Source of the DNA: Drosophila pseudoobscura
Lineage: Eukaryota; Arthropoda; Insecta; Diptera; Drosophilidae
Assembly (NCBI RefSeq): GCF_009870125.1
Contig: NC_046681.1
Span: 5,779,001 to 5,843,000 of the forward strand
Length of the DNA stretch: 64,000 bases
Direction of reading: 5' to 3'
Shown: piece by piece, positions 57,884-64,000 of the stretch
How the letters are laid out: every line of letters starts with the position of its first letter
How positions within the stretch are numbered: the first letter of the stretch is position 1
Program-made: the position numbers and the translations under genes
Notes under the pieces: model-generated
The model's database searches: none
The model's input: the letters and a program-made list of their open reading frames with translations, nothing else
What the model was told of the DNA's origin: nothing

Positions 57884-59657
57884 TAATGATCTAATGGATC
57901 GCTCAAACAGCTCAACAGTTTCAAGGTGCGTTTTATCCCATCGGCCAATATGGAGAACTCCTAACCCACTTTACTACCTTCACAGATGGCTGACTATTCG
58001 CTGGAGGCCTCGGCCAAGGTCTACGACTGCGTGTAGACTCAATCTACAAAGATGCATTACGTATATCGGCGGGTTGGCTGCTGGGATGCGGCTCCCAGTC
58101 AACAGCAGGCGGTATCTTAGCCCAAGCTCAATTCGACGATGGGCTCTCTCGATGCCTCCAATCTACGGATGCAAAACATTCTGCCCAGCGTGAACTCTGA
58201 GATGAGGCTACTCACGACCCACAAATTCTGGGATTCGACGGAGGAGACGGATGAGCTCATGGACAGCGAAACGCTGAGTGCTGGCACCAAGGAGTGGGCC
58301 AATGAAGAGTTGTGCAATGCGGAATGGCTGCCTAAGCTGTACAACCATATGGACAAACTAAATCTGCGGCCACTCCACACGGGCTACGTGATAACCAGTG
58401 CTCCCAATCCCAAGCCCCAGACGTGATCTATTTCAGAGGCGGCCCCCACATATGATGACGATGATGAGGGGCTGGATAATGCGGACGACTTCGGTGTGAA
58501 TCCCACAGATATATCCGTGGCCTTTGATATGAATTCCGAGTGTGAGCCCACGCCGGATATGGCAGATTTGCCAGAACTCACCGTCGAGGAGCAGACGGTC
58601 GTCCACAATTGCCGCCGTTTGAGGAAAACGGTCGAATTCATTGACGACTTGAGGCCAGTGGATGGTGTCACTAGGCTGGACTACTCCTACAGACCCATGG
58701 AGATCTCACAGTTTTGGGCGGATCCAGCGCACTCGTCCGCGCACCACTCTGGCCCAGTCGTATGGTCCTATGGATGCTGTGACTGCTGCCAAACCAAAGA
58801 AAACGGCGGCAGCGGCCGCCAAGCGACGCATGAAGGAGGTGCAATATGGAAAATACAAAGAGAAGTTCTTTCAGCCATTCGATGCCAATATAAAGCAGCG
58901 AAAGGTCAATTTTCAAAAGAAATGGGATGGCGAAATTCAACTTTAAGGCGGATTACTTTTTCAAATACGATTCGGCGCCGAGTATAAAACTTAGCCAGAG
59001 ATTTGGTGAAGCCGACCTGGATAAGGGTATGAGCAATGGATATGGATCTGGATGGGGGCTCCCACCACGACGATGCCGACATAGAGCTCTCCGACAACGA
59101 ACATTTCACCACAGATGATCCTATCATGAACCGTATGTCGGCAGCGGGCATTGAAAATACCATGGAAATGATGAATGAGGATTCATGTGAGGTTAGGCTC
59201 AATCAAAGCCAAAGCATCCATGAGTGTGACGATACAATCTTGGAGATATCCACCGAATTTAAGGACGCACCAAGGCAGGTGGTTCTTTGAGGGACATACT
59301 ATTCCCAAGGGTTTCTAAAATATCATTTATTTGGTTCTTTTTCAGGTCACCAAAGTAATTGTGCCATTGGCGAAGCGTGCCAAGGTGATCGACATGAAGA
59401 ATCTCAAGAAAAGCTGCCATTCTTTGATCCAGAAACAGCTCCTGAATCCTGTCGATGAGACATCGGTGCTCTCCCACCCAGTGCCAAAGGAAGAAAGCTA
59501 TGCGAAGGGTACCGCCAGCTTCCAGGAGGTTTACCGATCCTTGCCTGATGTCTTGAGTGACAAGATGAAAGATTCTCTGTCCCCATCGGTGGCCCTCTAT
59601 GCGGTTCTCCATTTGGCCAACGACATGAAACTGCGACTCATTCCATTCATTCATTAA
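57884..59657 (+). pseudogene. barr: barr copy P3: degenerate, truncated last exon
   Basis: Exon 1 tail ends at 57925 and exon 2 starts at 57986, with the same early stop and internal losses as P2 in the first half. P3 lacks the stop at 49816 of P2 (TGTACAAC kept) and retains the 57 bases deleted in P2 (encoding LPELTVEEQTVVHN), so it represents the older state. Frame breaks remain near 58424, 58780 and 58930. Exon 3 (59346-59657) reads normally to LHLANDMKLRLIP, then ends FIH and stop, cut by the right array boundary. Confidence 0.85.
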
Positions 59658-59765
59658 AATACTGTCTTTTTAGAATACTGATACAATGCTAGAAGTAATG
59701 TCTTCATTTGACATTTAATCCGATAAGTCGCTTGCATCATATTGTCTCAATAATAAAAGTAAAGT
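59658..59765 (-). repeat. Right edge of array B
   Basis: The barr 3' flank words (ACTGTCTTTTTAGAATACTG) are followed at about 59700-59765 by an inverted 65-base piece of the long Helitron-like element (compare 38800-38862: GACAATATGATGCAAGCGAT). Unique DNA follows. Confidence 0.65.
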
Positions 59766-61752
59766 AAAAGTATGGTCTTGGGCATGCCACAGTTCGTATA
59801 CGTAATATCTGCACTATTGAATGAACCCACAACCACTTTTGTCCGTCTGTCGCCTTCTGTTCATTGGATTATATTTCATATTAAGCGATTGTGGATTGTC
59901 GAACATCAAAAGTGAAATTGCAGCTGAATAAATAAACAAAAAAAGGAAATCTAAGCAGCAGGGATGGGCTTTTGGTTTTGAAATGCAGAAGCTGCGCAGT
60001 AATTAATCATAAATGGGGTTTAAATCAAAATATAAGTAAACAAGGAAAGGGAATGTCCGTTTAAGTCAATATATAAATAGAATAGGAAAGAAAAATCAGG
60101 GAATATATTTTGCTCTCCCCCGGTTCAATGGTAACAATAAAAAAAGAGCCATTAACGAAAATAAAGGCTATATTTAGCCATGCATACCCTTTGCAATGAC
60201 TTTTTGGGTTCTGGCAAACAAATGGCAGAATTCAAAGAGAAATCTGTAGATCGGTTTAAATTTTATTCCCTTTGATTCCTTCTTTACCACAATTTATTGC
60301 CACATGACATTATGGAAGCTGGAAGCAGCGCATTGGCAGAAATTATCATATTTCGCGGCTGTCTGGTATTTTGTTTCAAATAGTTCCTCAGTTGTTCTTC
60401 TCATAGTCAGGAAACGTGTCTGCTGCCAACACTAATTATGCATTTTGCCTCTCTACAAAGTCGAATGTCCAAACACTTTTAAGGCTAATATTTTTCATAG
60501 ATGAACTTTCAGCAAAAAAGGAATAGAAAAGTGCTGAAAAATGTAAAAGTCAGCAAAAAATTATTAAATAATATAATAAGCATACAACTTTTGTAATTCA
60601 TGAAAATTACCTTACCTTTTAGTAACTTACCTTACTGTAAGACACTTAATAATGAATAAGATATACGATTTTTATCCAAAATGGTTTGAGGCATGTAAAA
60701 GTATTATAAACCTCAATAAAAACTCAAATTATTAACGTTTCATTACATGAACTATGATATAATGAACGTTTTTTCTACTAAAACTTGTCTCCTGACTAAT
60801 TTGCGATGAGAAATGTATCTTATCGCATATAAACCCATCAGACCTTGGCACTGTGAAGATATGATGTGTTTTAGGTAGAAAGTTTTCGAAGTATGTGAAT
60901 AATTCCTTTGAAAATCGAAAGAAATAGTCCATAAATGTAGGATTTAATGGATTAAAGATATTAAAAAGAAACAGAAATATGTTTCCATCCGATACTGTTT
61001 TAGATGTTGCTTAAGAATATGTGAATGTCCTCCTTCTATAGTTGTTAAAATGCGGAAAAAAGGATTAACACAAACTAATGACCTTTGCGGTGTAATCCCC
61101 GGCTATGTATCATCCAATCAGTGGTGCAATCTCTGGCTGCCCTTCCTTCCATTTCAAGGTAAAACATAGACGCCGCCTACCACACGGGTACATATACACA
61201 CACAAACAAACATGTGCGTAGGCGTCCAGCGGACAACAACAAGTATAACCCAACAAGCTGCCCAAATCGGTTTCCAGCGAATGGCAGCGAAGGCAGCCGG
61301 CGTTGGGGCGACAGGTGGCGAGGGACAGGGATGGGAGCTTTAAATCAACGCCACGCAGCCACCCGCTGACGTCAGAGAGCCAGCAGCACAAACAACAAAA
61401 AGAACAGGAGTCTATGTGTGAGAGTGTGAGAGGGAGTACACGCATACGCCCACACAAATGTGACATACACACACATATCCAAAGGATGAATGCAACAAAT
61501 ACGAACGTGGGCGTCGAAAGGGAGCTTTTCCCTCTAAGCCAAGACACAAACCGGCACAAGAGCCGGCAGGCAAAAGCTTTCGGAAGCAACAGGAAAATCA
61601 GCAACCAGTGGAAGTTGCAACGGCTTTCAGATTGGTTTTCTAAGGGGGCGGAGGGGTAGGTATTGGGTGTTGGCCCTGGGGGTCTTCGTCTAGGGGGGTT
61701 CGGTCGGTTCGCATTCGTGGCGGGAGGTTTGTTTCGGCTTCGCCTCGTTCGC
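59766..61752. other. Non-coding interval upstream of a promoter
   Basis: Mostly AT-rich to about 61080, then a GC-richer, CA-rich stretch that leads into the promoter at 61753. Long open frames on either strand (for example 61110-61604 minus) have no protein character. A palindromic CRE occurs at 61367. Confidence 0.5.
61367..61374. promoter_or_regulatory. CRE palindrome
   Basis: TGACGTCA, the full CREB/ATF site, about 385 nt upstream of the TATA box. Single occurrence; function inferred from sequence only. Confidence 0.35.
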
Positions 61753-61790
61753 TATAAAACCAGTCGGCCGCCTCGTTGCCGTTGCATTCG
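61753..61790 (+). promoter_or_regulatory. TATA-type core promoter
   Basis: TATAAAA at 61753-61759. An initiator-like GCATTCG lies with its A at 61786, a spacing of about 33 bases, which is typical for Drosophila TATA promoters. No DPE could be matched downstream. It is supported by the leader that follows. Confidence 0.6.
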
Positions 61791-62190
61791 TTTGTCGCGC
61801 TTCGAAGGTAACTCAACGAACGAACAACCAGAACAACCGACAAGCAAAACAACCGATCGAACCAACAACCAACCAACCAGCCCTCGTTTGGACCGTTAGT
61901 TTTCGAAAAACGGTTTTCCTGCCGCAGGGAAATTTCTCACCATAAAAAGTGTAGCCTGCATCTGTGCGCAAAACTCTTCAAAAACTGACTTTTCCGTTTA
62001 ATTGAGAAAGTTTTCAAAGCAGCTCACCTTTTTTCGCGTGTGAAATAACAGAGAAAAAACGTTCATATCAGAAGAAACTTTGTTTTGTGACAAAAACCAT
62101 ATTTGATTTGTATAAAAACGGGTTTAATCGTGCGTTTAATTTATTGAAAATCGCCTCTCATTTCAACAAAAATATATTGAAGAAACACAG
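61786..62190 (+). other. Predicted 5' noncoding exon of a gene extending beyond the window
   Basis: From the putative start site to the splice donor there are about 405 nt without a single ATG, which is unusual by chance and typical of a Drosophila 5' leader. It is A/C-rich (CAACCAACCAACCAGCC near 61866) and ends ACACAG|GTGAGT, a consensus donor, at 62190/62191. An alternative donor (AAGGTAACT) lies near 61807. The coding part must lie right of 64000, so the gene cannot be named. Presence of a TATA box suggests a regulated rather than a housekeeping gene. Confidence 0.55.
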
Positions 62191-64000
62191 GTGAGTTATC
62201 ACGAATTTGAATATGTTCTTAGAAGAATTTTAGGTTTTTATCAGAATTAAATTTCCAATTTCTTTGGATTTTTTTGTGGAGGAATGAAATATCTTTGAAT
62301 ATTCAAAGAATTTCTTAGAGATATAAACCTGAAAAATGCCCAATTTGAAGTGCGAATAGAAAATTATTATTCTACAGTATCTTAATTAAATATTTAAATA
62401 TTTCTATAGATTCTGTTCCAAAGATTTTGAACAAGAAAAAAATCCTCCCTCGTTCTAGACAACTATTTTCTGTTTCCTTGTAAATAGAAATAAGACAAAT
62501 TGCAACTTTCATACCTCAAAGAGTACAAAAAAGGTCTTATTTTTATTTAAATAATTTAATAATTTTTCATAACTGATATTCAAAATTGAAGGAGTAGATT
62601 TGTAAAAGCCGTAGAAAAACCCCCTTTCTATCCAAGAGATCTCTTTACGTTCATTTTTTAGGGCCCAACAATCAGAAAGTATTTACAAAGTATTCAAAGT
62701 CGTTTTATTTGTTCTTTTTTGTCATCGAACCCCTTGTCATTCCGTATCAAAAGAACATCAGCAGCAGCAGCTACTTTGTCAAACAAAACGCATAAAATAT
62801 CAATAATTGTCAATCAATTTTGTTTGTCTTTTTGGGGTTTCCTTTGGCAGGAAAATTAGGGCAAACCCTTGCCGCTGAAAAAAGACAAAAGAGTGTAACG
62901 TTACTCAATGTTTTCACACTTGGGGGTCGTTCGGTTTTTTCTGGCCAAATTAGTAGAGGTTTTTTGTTAAGCAGGTTAGGGTTATGGCCCTACATTTTCC
63001 AACAAATTTGTGGCCATAAATTTTCCTCTTCATTTTTAGGAAAATGTGTCGAAAACGCTGGCGAGGAGGCATATTTTTGTGATAATTTATGGCTATTTGG
63101 AAGTTAAGGAAAAACAAAGGTTTCCGTAGGAAAATAATGGCTGATGGAGTATTAGAAAAAGGAATTAGGAAAAAGGATTAAAAAGTGGAAAGAGCTGTGC
63201 AAGTAGCTTTGCATCAGCTCCTTTTTCTTGTAAATTTAAGAAACTACTTGTGTACACAGCCCCCATAATAATATCACTCTTCCAGGCCACCAATTCTGCT
63301 TTCCAATGTTTTCTCTTGTGTTCGGGTTTTTCCTCAAAAGCAAATATAATTTTCCTGGCCGAAAACATTATCATTATCATAACCATAACCGAAAACAAGT
63401 CGAAAAAGCAAGAACAGTTCAAAAAACCGTGCTGAAAGTGAGAAAAAGCAAAGAACAAGTGGCGAAAAAAGACAAACAGATAGGAAAATACCGGGAAAAC
63501 GAGAGCAAAAAAAAAAAAACAGAATAAAATTAGGAGAAAACAGAGCCAAGCCATGAAAAAACGCCAGAAAAGGGAGAATCAGAAAACACAGAGACAACCC
63601 ACACGAGGCATTCGAATAAAGATCCGTGTCACTTGATAAGAACAAATTATCGAATTTTTGTGGCACAAAGAGTGCTGAGAGTTCTGAAAATTCATTCCCG
63701 GAAGCAGAAGTAAAACAAAAGTAAAGCCAGAAAAACAGATGATATCTCAAACATTTTTTTACAACAGAAAGCAAGCAAAAAAAAAGCTCTTCGGAGGATG
63801 TTAATGAAAGAATTCCTTGGAAAATCATGGAGGGAAAAAGTCTGTGTCCCATCCCTGAAAAATCATTCGAATTCCGTCGGCTGTTGACTTTATGATTATT
63901 ATGGCTTATGGCTGCAAATTGTAAATTGCATTAATTATTACTATCCGTGACAACGACTGCAATTTCGATATCCCTCCTTCATAATCAAAAGATAATCAGC
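62191..64000 (+). other. Probable first intron (start)
   Basis: AT-rich sequence after the donor at 62191, with no coding frame that I can support. The 172-codon minus-strand frame at 63334-63852 is the complement of A-rich sequence and is Phe/Leu/Ser-biased. No acceptor can be assigned. Confidence 0.45.

Noticed and set aside
61110-61604. 164-codon minus-strand ORF rich in Cys and Leu
   Set aside because: It is the complement of CA-rich DNA upstream of a + strand promoter, with no recognisable protein feature.
63334-63852. 172-codon minus-strand ORF, Phe/Leu/Ser-rich
   Set aside because: Complement of A-rich intronic sequence; apparent membrane segments arise from poly-T codons.

Overview
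This is insect nuclear DNA, almost certainly Drosophila. It has short GT-AG introns, AT-rich spacers, many GA, CAG and GAC microsatellites, and DINE-1/INE-1-type Helitron-like elements (a CTCATTTTGAG hairpin before TATCGGGTATAAA, a GACG-rich tract, and a 'CGGCTATTGATGCTGATCAA' core). The element variants and the protein divergence suggest the obscura group (D. pseudoobscura/miranda type); that placement is an inference.

The only recognisable gene is barren (barr), the CAP-H kleisin subunit of condensin I, and it is amplified. Array A (1-9480) holds two tandem, intact, three-exon copies on the + strand (721 and 709 aa) in a repeat unit of about 4.6 kb. Array B (36845-59765) holds eight more copies or fragments. 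One is intact on the - strand (B2, 706 aa). Two - strand copies (B1, B3) share a frameshift in the last exon. Three are degenerate + strand copies (P1, P2, P3), and two are isolated - strand last-exon fragments (f1, f2). All keep introns or flanks, so they arose by DNA duplication, not retroposition. Array B was built by large segmental duplications (offsets 4318, 8526 and 12844 bp) and contains long inverted repeats. Helitron-like sequence, a ~99-bp tandem repeat and two unidentified gene fragments sit at the duplication junctions.

Between the arrays, 9481-36844 is about 27 kb of apparently non-coding DNA with microsatellites, AT-rich blocks and two degenerate local repeat arrays. I found no convincing protein, tRNA, rRNA or CRISPR feature there. 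Right of array B, 59766-61752 is non-coding. A TATA promoter at 61753 is followed by an ATG-free leader of about 400 nt ending in a consensus splice donor at 62190/62191. This looks like the 5' noncoding exon of a + strand gene whose coding part lies beyond the window, so 62191-64000 would be its first intron.

The most interesting system is the barr amplification itself: intact kleisins, kleisins cut within the SMC4-binding C-terminal domain, and antisense/sense arrangements able to give hairpin RNA. Together these resemble a dosage or segregation conflict locus with possible RNAi suppression. That interpretation is a hypothesis; the copies, breaks and orientations are read directly from the sequence.
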